A stretch of 37,510 nucleotides of DNA from Clostridiaceae bacterium (GTDB lineage Bacteria > Bacillota > Clostridia > Oscillospirales > Acutalibacteraceae), in assembly GCA_016290665.1 (NCBI GenBank), contig JAEEUW010000012.1, positions 1 through 37,510 on the forward strand, written 5' to 3'. The notes under the pieces are model-generated. The model was not told the DNA's origin, did not search any database, and was given only the letters and a program-made list of their open reading frames with translations. How positions within the stretch are numbered: the stretch's first letter is position 1; each line of letters begins with the position of its first letter. Of this stretch, positions 7,866 through 15,418 are shown piece by piece. Both the position numbers and the translations under genes were made by a program.

Positions 7866-7935
7866 CAGTAGACAGTCAACAGTAGACAGTCAACAGTAGA
7901 CAGTCAACAGTCGACAGGGAACAGGGAACAGGGAT
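7852..7935. repeat. Array of twelve tandem CAGNNNA heptamers
   Basis: Reading the plus strand, the units are CAGTCGA, then alternating CAGTCAA and CAGTAGA, then CAGTCAA, CAGTCGA, CAGGGAA twice and CAGGGAT. There are twelve 7-bp units with no gap. The array lies between the ECF sigma promoter and the terminator of the acylation operon. A shorter relative forms the end of queH. Confidence 0.95.
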
Positions 7936-7939
7936 GGAT

Positions 7940-7972
7940 GAAAAAGACTCCCCTCCGAACAGGAGAGGAGCG
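7940..7972 (-). terminator. Terminator of the acylation operon
   Basis: On the minus strand CTCCTCTCC and GGAGGGGAG pair around a 5-nt loop and are followed by TCTTTTT. It lies about 30 bp after the DHHW gene's stop. Confidence 0.85.
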
Positions 7973-8001
7973 ATTTAAAATCAAGCGGCCGGTTCCCGCG
8001 T

Positions 8002-9192
8002 TCAGCTCGCCAGCACGCCCGCCAAAGACTTGTCGGCCAGGAACGTGTTGAGATTATAGACGAACAGAATGTGCGTGAAGTCGTTGTCGTCCGTGATGTT
8101 CTGCAGGGAATCGCTGAAGTAGCGCGGATCGATGATGACGATCTTGGAAAAATAGGGGGTCAGCATCGGAATCAGGCAGTTGGCGTAGGAGTCCTTGAAC
8201 AGCAGCAGCGTGTCCTCGGTCTGCGAAAGCGTCTGAATCACGATCTTGTCGAAGTTGCCGCCGAGGAAGACCTCATACTGGTTCTTCTGGTCGAGCTTTG
8301 TTCTGTCGAACACGCTGGGCGCCGTTTTGTTCTGCGATTCATAGTGGACCGCATAGGTGCCCTCGCTCTTGTTCGGAATGCAGACCTTCAGCACGTCGCG
8401 GAGCTTCCGGTCGCCGTAGGACGCGGCCAGCGTGCCGGAGAACCGGTCGGAGACCGCCGCCACGGTAAAATGCTTCTCCTTTGCGCCGAGCTCCCATTTG
8501 CCGCTCAGCGCCAGAAAGGCGCGCAGGGCGGCGTCGGTCGTCCAGTGGTGGTCGGTGCGGTAATAGAGCGTGGTCGGATCCTCGACCTTTTCATAGCTCT
8601 TGAGCACGCTGATCCAGCTGAACTTTTCGCCCGAAAGCTTTGCCTTCACCTGCGAAAGCTGCGCCTTCTGGTCGTCCATTCTGATATGATAGGGGAGATA
8701 CTTTTTCAGCACGTAACTGCTGTTCGGCGCCAGAATCATGGCGGCCTGCGCGTGGCGGTGCTGCCCGAGGAAGTCGTTGATCGCGTCGGTCGTTTTCTGC
8801 AGCAGCTCTTCGTTCAGCGGGGTCTGGCGTTCAAACAGAAAGCCGCGCCTGCCCAGCAGCACGCCGTTCTCTTCGCGGCGGCCGGTCAGCGTTGCAAAAA
8901 AGCTGTGCATCGAAATCAGACCGTCGCGGCCCGGGAACTGGTCGGTCAGATAGGTCTCGTATTTTTTCATGAAGCTGCCGTCGGCAACGGCGGAGAGGGT
9001 CAGCTTCGGCTTTTGCTGCAGCGTGCGGTTCTCGTTTTCCGACATGGCTTTGTCGGGAACGACAAGGAACAGGAACGCGTGCAGCGCCAAAAACGCCGCG
9101 AACGCGACGCAGATGCAAAGGCAGACCAGCGTTGTCAGACTGCGCTTTTCCGCCTTGGGCGTGTTGGAATCGGGAGCTGTCGGTCGTTTCAT
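8002..9192 (-). CDS. DHHW-family protein (AlgX/AlgJ-like acyl-transfer partner)
   Basis: 396 aa. A cytoplasmic N-terminus, one membrane helix (about 20-47) and an outer domain are seen. The outer domain has SENENRTLQQKP, typical of the family start, and the signature YRTDHHWTTDAA in the middle. LLLFKDSYANCLIPML near residue 330 is the usual GDSY-like block. Family members are SGNH-like proteins that work with MBOAT proteins to acetylate exopolysaccharides, as AlgJ and AlgX do for alginate. It is the last gene of a four-gene operon and starts 11 bp after the MBOAT gene. Which glycan is modified is unknown. Confidence 0.88.
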   Translation of the reverse strand: MKRPTAPDSNTPKAEKRSLTTLVCLCICVAFAAFLALHAFLFLVVPDKAMSENENRTLQQKPKLTLSAVADGSFMKKYETYLTDQFPGRDGLISMHSFFATLTGRREENGVLLGRRGFLFERQTPLNEELLQKTTDAINDFLGQHRHAQAAMILAPNSSYVLKKYLPYHIRMDDQKAQLSQVKAKLSGEKFSWISVLKSYEKVEDPTTLYYRTDHHWTTDAALRAFLALSGKWELGAKEKHFTVAAVSDRFSGTLAASYGDRKLRDVLKVCIPNKSEGTYAVHYESQNKTAPSVFDRTKLDQKNQYEVFLGGNFDKIVIQTLSQTEDTLLLFKDSYANCLIPMLTPYFSKIVIIDPRYFSDSLQNITDDNDFTHILFVYNLNTFLADKSLAGVLAS

Positions 9193-9203
9193 GGTTTCTT
9201 CCT

Positions 9204-10619
9204 TTAAAATCTGAAATAGAGGAACGGGTTATAGGTGTCGCTGACGAGGCTGACCACGCACAGCGCAAGCACGGCGGCATAGCCGACGGCCTGCAGGGCC
9301 AGACGCACGTTGGCGTTGCGCAGCTTGGGGAATTTGCGGAAATAGCCGAGGGCGCTGCAGGTCATCACGGCGAACGGGAAGAGGTTCGACATCAGCAGAT
9401 ACCAGGTGTCGCCGTCCCAAAGGCCGCCGAAGCCCACCATGGCGCCGAGATACTTCGCCGCGCCGCCGAAGGTTTCGGCCGAGAAGAAGACCCAGCCGAC
9501 GATGACGATGAGCATCGTGAGCACGCGCCGCGCCCAGAGCGGCAGCTTTTCAACAAGGCTGCCGAAGACGTACTTTTCAAGAATCAGCAGCACGCCGTAG
9601 TAGGCGCCCCAGGCCACGAAGTTCCACGCCGCGCCGTGCCACAGGCCGGTCAGCGACCAGACGATCAGCAAATTGACGATCGTGCGGGCCGTGCCCTTGC
9701 GGTTGCCGCCCAGCGGGATATAGACGTAGTCGCGGAACCAGGCGGACAGCGAGATGTGCCAGCGGCTCCAGAAGTCCTTGATGGACGAGGCGGTGTAGGG
9801 GAAGTTGAAGTTCTGCACGAAGTCGAAGCCGAACATCTTGCCCAGACCGATCGCCATGTCGGAATAGCCCGAGAAGTCGAAATAAATCTGCAGGGTGTAG
9901 CAGAGAATGCCGAACCACGCGGTCACAAGGCCCAGCGAAGAGACGTCGCGCGCCGTGATTTCGGTATAGACCGCGCCGATGGTGTTGGCGAACAGCACCT
10001 TTTTGCCCAGACCGCGCACAAAGAACAGCACGCCCGCCGAGAATTTGCGAATGCCGATCCGCCGGCCCGTCAGCTGGCGTTCGATATCGCCGTACTGCAC
10101 GATGGGGCCGGCAATCAGCTGCGGGAACATGGTGATGTAGGTCGCAAACGACAGCAGGCTCCTTTGCGCGCGGCACTTGCCGCGATAGACGTCAATCACA
10201 TAGGAAAGGATCTGGAAGGTATAGAACGAAATGCCGATCGGCAGCGAAATGTTCGCCGCCTTGATCTCCATGGAAAACAGGCGGTTGAGGTTGTCCACCG
10301 CAAAGGGATAATATTTGAAAAAGCCCAGCACGAACAGGTTGAACACCACGGCGCAGACAAAGACCGTTTTGCGCCTTTTCGGGTTGCGCACCGGCGTTTG
10401 CAGATCCAGGCCGATATTATAGTTGAAATAGATGCTGATCAGCATCAGCAGAATATAGACCGGCTCGCCCCACGCATAGAACACGAGGCTGGCCAGACAG
10501 AGCACGGCGTTTTTCTTGGTGATTTCCAGCTTCGGCTCGTGCCGGAAGAACGGCACAAAATAGAAGAGCAGAACGACCGGAAGAAACACAAACAGGAAGG
10601 TTGCGCTGCTGAATAACAT
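9204..10619 (-). CDS. MBOAT-family membrane O-acyltransferase (AlgI/DltB-like)
   Basis: 471 aa with about ten membrane segments, normal length. MBOAT signatures are clear: HISLSAWFRDYVYIPLGGNR and the catalytic-His block LTGLWHGAAWNFVAWG. MFPQLIAGPIVQYGDIERQ is also typical. These proteins move acyl groups, usually acetyl from acetyl-CoA, across the membrane to a partner that places them on a polysaccharide. The flanking SGNH and DHHW genes are the likely partners. No D-alanine ligase or carrier (DltA/DltC) is nearby, so acetyl transfer fits better than D-alanylation. AAGGAG supports the start. Confidence 0.95.
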   Translation of the reverse strand: MLFSSATFLFVFLPVVLLFYFVPFFRHEPKLEITKKNAVLCLASLVFYAWGEPVYILLMLISIYFNYNIGLDLQTPVRNPKRRKTVFVCAVVFNLFVLGFFKYYPFAVDNLNRLFSMEIKAANISLPIGISFYTFQILSYVIDVYRGKCRAQRSLLSFATYITMFPQLIAGPIVQYGDIERQLTGRRIGIRKFSAGVLFFVRGLGKKVLFANTIGAVYTEITARDVSSLGLVTAWFGILCYTLQIYFDFSGYSDMAIGLGKMFGFDFVQNFNFPYTASSIKDFWSRWHISLSAWFRDYVYIPLGGNRKGTARTIVNLLIVWSLTGLWHGAAWNFVAWGAYYGVLLILEKYVFGSLVEKLPLWARRVLTMLIVIVGWVFFSAETFGGAAKYLGAMVGFGGLWDGDTWYLLMSNLFPFAVMTCSALGYFRKFPKLRNANVRLALQAVGYAAVLALCVVSLVSDTYNPFLYFRF

Positions 10620-10664
10620 GAATGTCTCCTTACAAATCAGTGAAGCCGTTGAACGGCGGATGAA

Positions 10665-11135
10665 TTACAATGCCTTTTTGAACGCGCGGACCGCTTCGTC
10701 GGGCGTGTCGGAAACGACGTAGAGCACGTAGCCGCTGCGCTGCAGCAGCACGTAGGATTCCAGATAGCCGCTCTGCTCGGGCGCATAGCCGGCGAACAGC
10801 TCGGCCTTGTCGTTCACGCTGGCCTTGATTCTGTCAAGCAGCGCCTGTCCGTCGTTGTCCTGGGGAAGCTTGACCAGAAGCAGCTCGCGCACCTCCATCA
10901 CGTCGTCGGAGGCGAGATAGCGCACGTCGTCGAACTCCTGGGCGTCCAGACCGAACTCTTTTTTGAACCGGCTCTCAGCGCAGTCCTCCAGCGCCGAAAC
11001 GTCAACAGCGCCCGAAACGGCGTCAAACACGCTTTGCAGGTCGGCGGAGCTTTGCTTGTTCTGCGTGGAAAGCACCAGAATGAACACCAGCAGAACGACC
11101 ACGCAGGCCGCTTCTTTGATTCTCAGTTTGTTCAT
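10665..11135 (-). CDS. DUF4358-like membrane-anchored extracellular protein
   Basis: 156 aa from the ATG at 11135; the ORF-track start 50 codons earlier lies inside the preceding gene. The ATG overlaps the stop of the SGNH gene as ATGA. One N-terminal membrane segment (about 8-24) is followed by a small outer domain. That domain resembles DUF4358: VMEVRELLLVKLPQDNDGQALLDRI, then YAPEQSGYLESYVLLQRSGYVLYVVSD. The function of the family is unknown. Its place between an SGNH hydrolase and an MBOAT acyltransferase suggests an accessory part of the acylation machinery. It may be a lid, scaffold or sensor; this is inference from context only. Confidence 0.8.
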   Translation of the reverse strand: MNKLRIKEAACVVVLLVFILVLSTQNKQSSADLQSVFDAVSGAVDVSALEDCAESRFKKEFGLDAQEFDDVRYLASDDVMEVRELLLVKLPQDNDGQALLDRIKASVNDKAELFAGYAPEQSGYLESYVLLQRSGYVLYVVSDTPDEAVRAFKKAL

Positions 11136-11935
11136 GCGCCGATCTCCAATTCTCTGATCAAATGGACCAGCCAGTTGTTGCGGTAGAACGAGGCGGAAAG
11201 GTGGATGCCGTCCGCGCCGTAGAACGCGGTGCTCCCGCCGAAGGCCGGGGCGGAATCGAGCCACTCCACGCCGAGCGTTGTGCACATCTCCTTCAGCGCG
11301 CTGTTATAGTCGTCGATGCGCCCGAACTCGGGCGAAACGGCCTTGCTGCGGTCCACGGGGAAGAGCAGCGAGACCACGATGCGCGTCTTGGGCAGCTTGT
11401 CCTGCAGCTGCCGGATCAGCGACGTATAGTTGCGGATAAACGTGTTCAGCTGCGCGTCGCCGGTCGAAATCATGTTGAGTCCGTAATGCAGCAGCAGAAT
11501 GGGCGGGTGCTTGGCCACGATCTTGGAAAGGTTCGACTCCAGATGATGCAGGCTTGCCGAAACCTCCGCAAAGATGTGGTTGGCGTTGAGGATGTTGTAG
11601 ACCTCCAGTCCGGCCATCAGCGAATCGCCGGCGATATAGAGATCCGACAGCGCCTTGCGGTAGGAGAGCTGGCCCGCCTGAATCAGGCTGATGATCTCCT
11701 GCGTCTTGAGCTCGCGCTTTGCCCTGGCCAGCGCTTCCAGGCGCTGCTGTTCAATGACGTCCAGCTTTTTCTGGATCTCGTCCAGCGGAACGTCCTCCAG
11801 ATCCTGCAGCATGGAGACGCCCTCTTCGGGGTCCAGACCCCGCGGCATGCGGTAGCTGCGCGCCGCGACGAAGCCGGTCAGGGGCAGCAGCGATAGCACG
11901 CAGAGAAACACAACGGCAATCAAAAACTTCTTCAA
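11132..11935 (-). CDS. SGNH/GDSL-family hydrolase or acyltransferase, membrane-anchored
   Basis: 267 aa, first gene of the acylation operon. An N-terminal signal/anchor (about 4-25) precedes a charged coiled-coil-like stretch (about 48-80) and an SGNH domain. The blocks are IAGDSLMAG (nucleophile Ser105), HYGLNMIS for the Asn block, and YGADGIHLSASFY holding the Asp and His. SGNH enzymes here either transfer acyl groups from the MBOAT partner to a glycan or remove them. The long helical stretch before the domain could serve as a spacer from the membrane. It overlaps the DUF4358 gene by 4 bp. A strong promoter lies upstream. Confidence 0.9.
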   Translation of the reverse strand: MKKFLIAVVFLCVLSLLPLTGFVAARSYRMPRGLDPEEGVSMLQDLEDVPLDEIQKKLDVIEQQRLEALARAKRELKTQEIISLIQAGQLSYRKALSDLYIAGDSLMAGLEVYNILNANHIFAEVSASLHHLESNLSKIVAKHPPILLLHYGLNMISTGDAQLNTFIRNYTSLIRQLQDKLPKTRIVVSLLFPVDRSKAVSPEFGRIDDYNSALKEMCTTLGVEWLDSAPAFGGSTAFYGADGIHLSASFYRNNWLVHLIRELEIGA

Positions 11936-11979
11936 AAAAATAACCTCCGATAACGGGGAACAGCGTTCACTTTTTTAAT

Positions 11980-12008
11980 ATGATAATACTTGTCGAATTT
12001 GAAGTCAA
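11980..12008 (-). promoter_or_regulatory. Promoter of the acylation operon
   Basis: Minus-strand TTGACT and TATCAT with a 17-nt spacer. Confidence 0.8.
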
Positions 12009-12114
12009 GATGTCGAAAGCGAATTTTTAAAATTTAAGAAAACAGACAAAAATCTGCCCGATGCACGTACTTTTTTTATTTCTTTTTTTCTGTCCCGCGA
12101 ACGGCCGGCCGGAG

Positions 12115-12143
12115 TTGACTTTCCTCTTCAAAAATGGTATCAT
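12115..12143 (+). promoter_or_regulatory. Promoter of the zinc-ribbon/TPM genes
   Basis: TTGACT and TATCAT with a 17-nt spacer, identical hexamers to the divergent acylation promoter. Confidence 0.8.
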
Positions 12144-12262
12144 GAAGTCAGAATGGACAATCGGGTAAATCTGCCCTTTTTATTCTGCAATACCGATTCC
12201 GGCCCGGAATTCCGCGCGGCGCGCGCCGCCGTTCCGGCCGAAGACGCAAAGGAGGAGACGCG

Positions 12263-13363
12263 ATGGCAGACGTTCAGGAGTTCAAATGTCCGCGCTGCGG
12301 CGGCAAGCTGGAGTTTGACGCGGCCGGACAAACGATGAAGTGTCCCTATTGCGACAGCACGTTCGACCCGGAATCGCTGCGCCGGGCAAGCGACAACGCC
12401 ACGGCGGGGCCTGCCGACGCGCCCGCGGCGGGCGAAGAGGCAGCGTGGGAGCCTGCCGGGCAAAACTGGACCGGCGCCGAGGAAAGCGCCGTGCAGACCT
12501 ACGTCTGCAAATCCTGCGGCGGCGAGATCCTTTCGGAAGAGACGACGGCTGCCACGGCCTGCCCCTTCTGCGGCAACCCGGTGGTGCTTGCGGGCCGGGT
12601 GAGCGGCACGCTCAAGCCGGACTACGTGATTCCGTTCAAGCTCAACCGGCAGCAGGCGATGGATAAGCTCAGGGAGTTCGTCAAAGGCAAACGCTTCACG
12701 CCGCGCTTTTTCGCCTCCGAAAACCGCCTGCAGGAGATCCGCGGGCTGTACGTGCCGTTCTGGCTGTTTGATTCCGACGTCAGCGCCGCGGTGGAGTTTG
12801 ACGCCACCACGACGCGCCGCTGGTCCGACAGCGACTACGACTATGTGGAGACCTCGCATTACGACGTGCTCCGCTCCGGCACGATGCGTTTTGAAAACAT
12901 CCCCGTGGACGGCTCCAAAAAGATGGCGGACGACCTGATGGATTCGCTGGAGCCCTTCTTCATGGACGACGCGGTGGATTTTCAGACGGCGTATCTTTCC
13001 GGCTTCCTGGCCGACAAATACGACGTGACCATGGAGCAGAGCATGCCCCGCGCCAACGCGCGCACCAAAGCCAGCGCCAAGGCCGCGCTGCACACCGATC
13101 TGGGGAAATACACCAGCGTGATTCCGAAAAGCGAAAACGTGCAGATCGTCCCCGGCAAGGCGAAATACGCCCTGTTTCCGGTGTGGCTGCTCAACACGAG
13201 CTATCACGGCAAGACCTACACCTTCGCCATGAACGGCCAGACGGGTCGCTTCATCGGCAATCTGCCGATCTCCAAAAGCAAGCTTGCCGGACTGTTCGTC
13301 GGCGTTGCCGCCGGCGTCAGCGCCGTCACCTTCCTTGCCGGTCTGCTGGCCGGGCTGTTTTGA
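12263..13363 (+). CDS. Zinc-ribbon protein with C-terminal membrane anchor (TFIIB-type ribbon)
   Basis: 366 aa. Two zinc ribbons are seen: CPRC...CPYC (Cys9, 12, 27, 30) and CKSC...CPFC (Cys82, 85, 100, 103). A large domain of unknown function follows, with YVIPFKLNRQQAMDKLREF and LRGLYVPFWLFD-like blocks. A hydrophobic C-terminal helix ends the protein (about 340-366), so it is probably tail-anchored. Similar proteins are often wrongly labelled PriA or helicase because of the ribbons; no helicase motif is present. Neighbouring TPM-domain genes are a recurring partner, which suggests a shared envelope role. The ribosome site is AAAGGAGGAG. Function unknown. Confidence 0.85.
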   Translation: MADVQEFKCPRCGGKLEFDAAGQTMKCPYCDSTFDPESLRRASDNATAGPADAPAAGEEAAWEPAGQNWTGAEESAVQTYVCKSCGGEILSEETTAATACPFCGNPVVLAGRVSGTLKPDYVIPFKLNRQQAMDKLREFVKGKRFTPRFFASENRLQEIRGLYVPFWLFDSDVSAAVEFDATTTRRWSDSDYDYVETSHYDVLRSGTMRFENIPVDGSKKMADDLMDSLEPFFMDDAVDFQTAYLSGFLADKYDVTMEQSMPRANARTKASAKAALHTDLGKYTSVIPKSENVQIVPGKAKYALFPVWLLNTSYHGKTYTFAMNGQTGRFIGNLPISKSKLAGLFVGVAAGVSAVTFLAGLLAGLF

Positions 13364-13375
13364 GGAGGGCGCGCC

Positions 13376-14710
13376 ATGAAACGAATTCTGATCCTGCTGC
13401 TTTCCCTGTTGCTGCTGGCCGCGTCGGCGCTGCCCTGCGCAGCCGCCCCGGCGGGCTTCGTGCGGCTGGACAACGCGCCGACCGAAGACGAAACGGCCAG
13501 CCTCGGCGTCTGGTTCGATCTGATCCTGCAGTCCTACGGCGTGGAAGCCTATTTCCTGATCAACTATGACTATGAGGGCGGCGAACCCTTCAAGGCTTAT
13601 GCCAAGGACTATCTGAACGAGCACCAGACCGGCGACGACGCCCTGGTCTTTGCCGTTTCCTCCACCACCTATTACATGAACACCCGCGGCAGAGCAAGCG
13701 ATCTGCTGCTGGACGGCGACATGGATCAGCTCTATGACGCGATCCGCGCCGCCGACGAAAAGGGCGAACAGTATAACGCCGCGGTGCAGTTCTACAAAGC
13801 GCTCGACAAGCTGCTGAAATGGCGGCTTGCCAACGTGCCCTCGCTGACCACCGCCGCCGCGCCGGACGCCTCGCAGGCATCGACCGGGACGCCCGTGCCC
13901 CCGGAGCGGGTCGTGATTCCCGGCAGCGTGGAGATTCCGGACGAGATTTCGCCCGTGCGCGGCAACCGGCTGGTGGACGAGGCCGATCTGCTGACGCCAG
14001 AGGCTGAAACCGCGCTGCGGGAAAAGCTGGACCGCATCAGCGAAGCGCTGCAGTTCGACGTGGTCATCGTCACCGCAAAGCATATCGGCTCGCGCACCCC
14101 GATGGAGTTCGCCGACGACTATTTCGATTATAACGGCTTCGGCTACGGCCCCGGTTACGACGGCGTGTGCCTGCTGGTCAGCATGGCCGAGCGCGACTGG
14201 TGGATTTCCACCAGCGGCTTTGGCGAGACCGCGCTGTCGGACGATTATTTCATCGACATCATGGACCCGTCCGATCTGACCTATTACCTGAAAAAAGGGG
14301 AGTACGACCGGTCGTTCAACTACTTTGCGGACACGGTCAACGACTTCGTGCTGGAGGCGAAGGTCGGCGAGCCGTTCTCGCGCAGTCACCGCTATCAGGA
14401 CTGGAAGAACAAGGTGATCGGCGTCTGCATCTCGCTGGCGCTCGGGTTGATCGTTGCGGCAATCGTGACGTATTACAAGAAGGAGACCTACGTTTCCGCC
14501 GTGCACGAGAAGCGCGAAGCCGGCGGCTATATGGTCGGCTCCGTCCGCTTCGGCGAATGCTATGACCGATATCTCTATTCCAGCGTCCACAAGTCCAGAC
14601 GCGTGACGGAAAGCAGCAGCTCGTCCTCCTCGGGCGGCAGCTCCTCCTCCGGCGGCCACCACACGTCCTCTTCCGGCCGCAGTCACGGCGGCGGGGGCGG
14701 AAAGTTTTAA
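13376..14710 (+). CDS. Secreted membrane protein with two TPM domains and a Ser/Gly-rich tail
   Basis: 444 aa. A signal peptide (about 1-23) is followed by a diverged TPM-like region (about 30-145) and a clear TPM domain (about 195-345). The second has DEADLLTPEAETALREKL, VVIVTAKHI and GVCLLVSMAERDWWISTSGFG. The first repeats the pattern with DDALVFAVSSTTYYMNTRGRA. A membrane helix (about 354-372) follows, then a cytoplasmic end finishing in a Ser run and SHGGGGGKF. TPM domains occur in PSII repair proteins and in bacterial membrane proteins with LemA. The Gly/Ser end is common in this group. It starts 12 bp after the zinc-ribbon gene, so they form an operon. Biochemical role unknown. Confidence 0.88.
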   Translation: MKRILILLLSLLLLAASALPCAAAPAGFVRLDNAPTEDETASLGVWFDLILQSYGVEAYFLINYDYEGGEPFKAYAKDYLNEHQTGDDALVFAVSSTTYYMNTRGRASDLLLDGDMDQLYDAIRAADEKGEQYNAAVQFYKALDKLLKWRLANVPSLTTAAAPDASQASTGTPVPPERVVIPGSVEIPDEISPVRGNRLVDEADLLTPEAETALREKLDRISEALQFDVVIVTAKHIGSRTPMEFADDYFDYNGFGYGPGYDGVCLLVSMAERDWWISTSGFGETALSDDYFIDIMDPSDLTYYLKKGEYDRSFNYFADTVNDFVLEAKVGEPFSRSHRYQDWKNKVIGVCISLALGLIVAAIVTYYKKETYVSAVHEKREAGGYMVGSVRFGECYDRYLYSSVHKSRRVTESSSSSSSGGSSSSGGHHTSSSGRSHGGGGGKF

Positions 14711-14774
14711 TTCAGATGGCCAGAAGCCAGATAAACAGAAACAAGAATTGCTGATGAAACCGGAGGTGTCTCCC

Positions 14775-15386
14775 ATGCAGAAAAAACAGAAATGGCTTGC
14801 GCTCCTGCTCTGCCTGTGCGTGGCGTTGAGCAGCCTGATTCCGGCCTTTGCCGCAGACGGCGAAGCAACGGGCAAGCTCGGCTTCAACGTGGGCTATACG
14901 CTGGACGAAACGACCGGCGAGGTGCTCATCTTTCTGATGAACGGCGCAAAGTCCGGCTCCATGGCAGGCTTTGCGCAGTCGCCCTTTTCGGATCCCGCGA
15001 AGGTGAAGACCGTCAGGATCGACCCGTGGGTGCACAACATCGGCGCAGGCGCGTTTGCCGGCTGCGTCAACCTGACCGAGATTTGGATTCCCTTCACCGT
15101 GAGCGAAATCGGCGCCGACGCCTTTGCGGGCTGCAGCGGCTTCACCGTGCGTTACGACGGCTCCGAAGAGGCGTGGAAGACCGTGCAGATCGGCGGCGGC
15201 AACGAAGCGCTGACCGCCGCGCCCCTGATCATCGGCCCGTTTGAAGACGCCCCCATCACGGAACCGACGGTGGAACCGAAGCCGGAGAATCTCTGCCCGT
15301 GGTGCGACACGGTCCACGGCGACGGCTTCTTCCAGCGGATCGTTGCGTGGTTCCATAGTATTTTGGCAAAAATCATCCGCAAATAA
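14775..15386 (+). CDS. Small secreted BspA-like leucine-rich-repeat protein with CxxC amphipathic tail
   Basis: 203 aa from the ATG at 14775 (GGAGGTG 6 nt upstream); the ORF-track start is 9 codons earlier with no ribosome site. A signal peptide (about 1-26) is followed by a short LRR_5-type region with IGAGAFAGCVNLTEIWIP and IGADAFAGCSGFTVRY. An SEEAWKTVQIGGGNEAL segment follows, as often at the end of BspA-like repeats. The C-terminus is CPWCDTVHGDGFF and then a cationic amphipathic helix ending LAKIIRK. Near-identical tail DNA occurs as a relic at 20990. The tail may hold the protein at the membrane or wall. First gene of the secreted-protein island. Confidence 0.85.
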   Translation: MQKKQKWLALLLCLCVALSSLIPAFAADGEATGKLGFNVGYTLDETTGEVLIFLMNGAKSGSMAGFAQSPFSDPAKVKTVRIDPWVHNIGAGAFAGCVNLTEIWIPFTVSEIGADAFAGCSGFTVRYDGSEEAWKTVQIGGGNEALTAAPLIIGPFEDAPITEPTVEPKPENLCPWCDTVHGDGFFQRIVAWFHSILAKIIRK

Positions 15387-15418
15387 ACCAACACAAACAC
15401 CGAAAAGGAGATGTGCGT

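Larger units (their letters stand above)
11936..12262. other. AT-rich divergent intergenic region
   Basis: 327 bp between the acylation operon and the zinc-ribbon gene. It holds two divergent promoters with the same hexamers (listed separately), AT-rich stretches and a GGCCGGCC palindrome around 12103. No gene, RNA or terminator is recognised. The plus-strand transcript has a leader of about 110 nt. Confidence 0.7.

Noticed and set aside
7852-7935. Heptamer array as a CRISPR
   Set aside because: Units are 7 bp with no unique spacers and no cas genes nearby.
12140-14887. 915-aa minus-strand ORF opposite the zinc-ribbon and TPM genes
   Set aside because: Low-complexity Arg/His/Gly-rich translation across two real genes and their promoter; no ribosome site.
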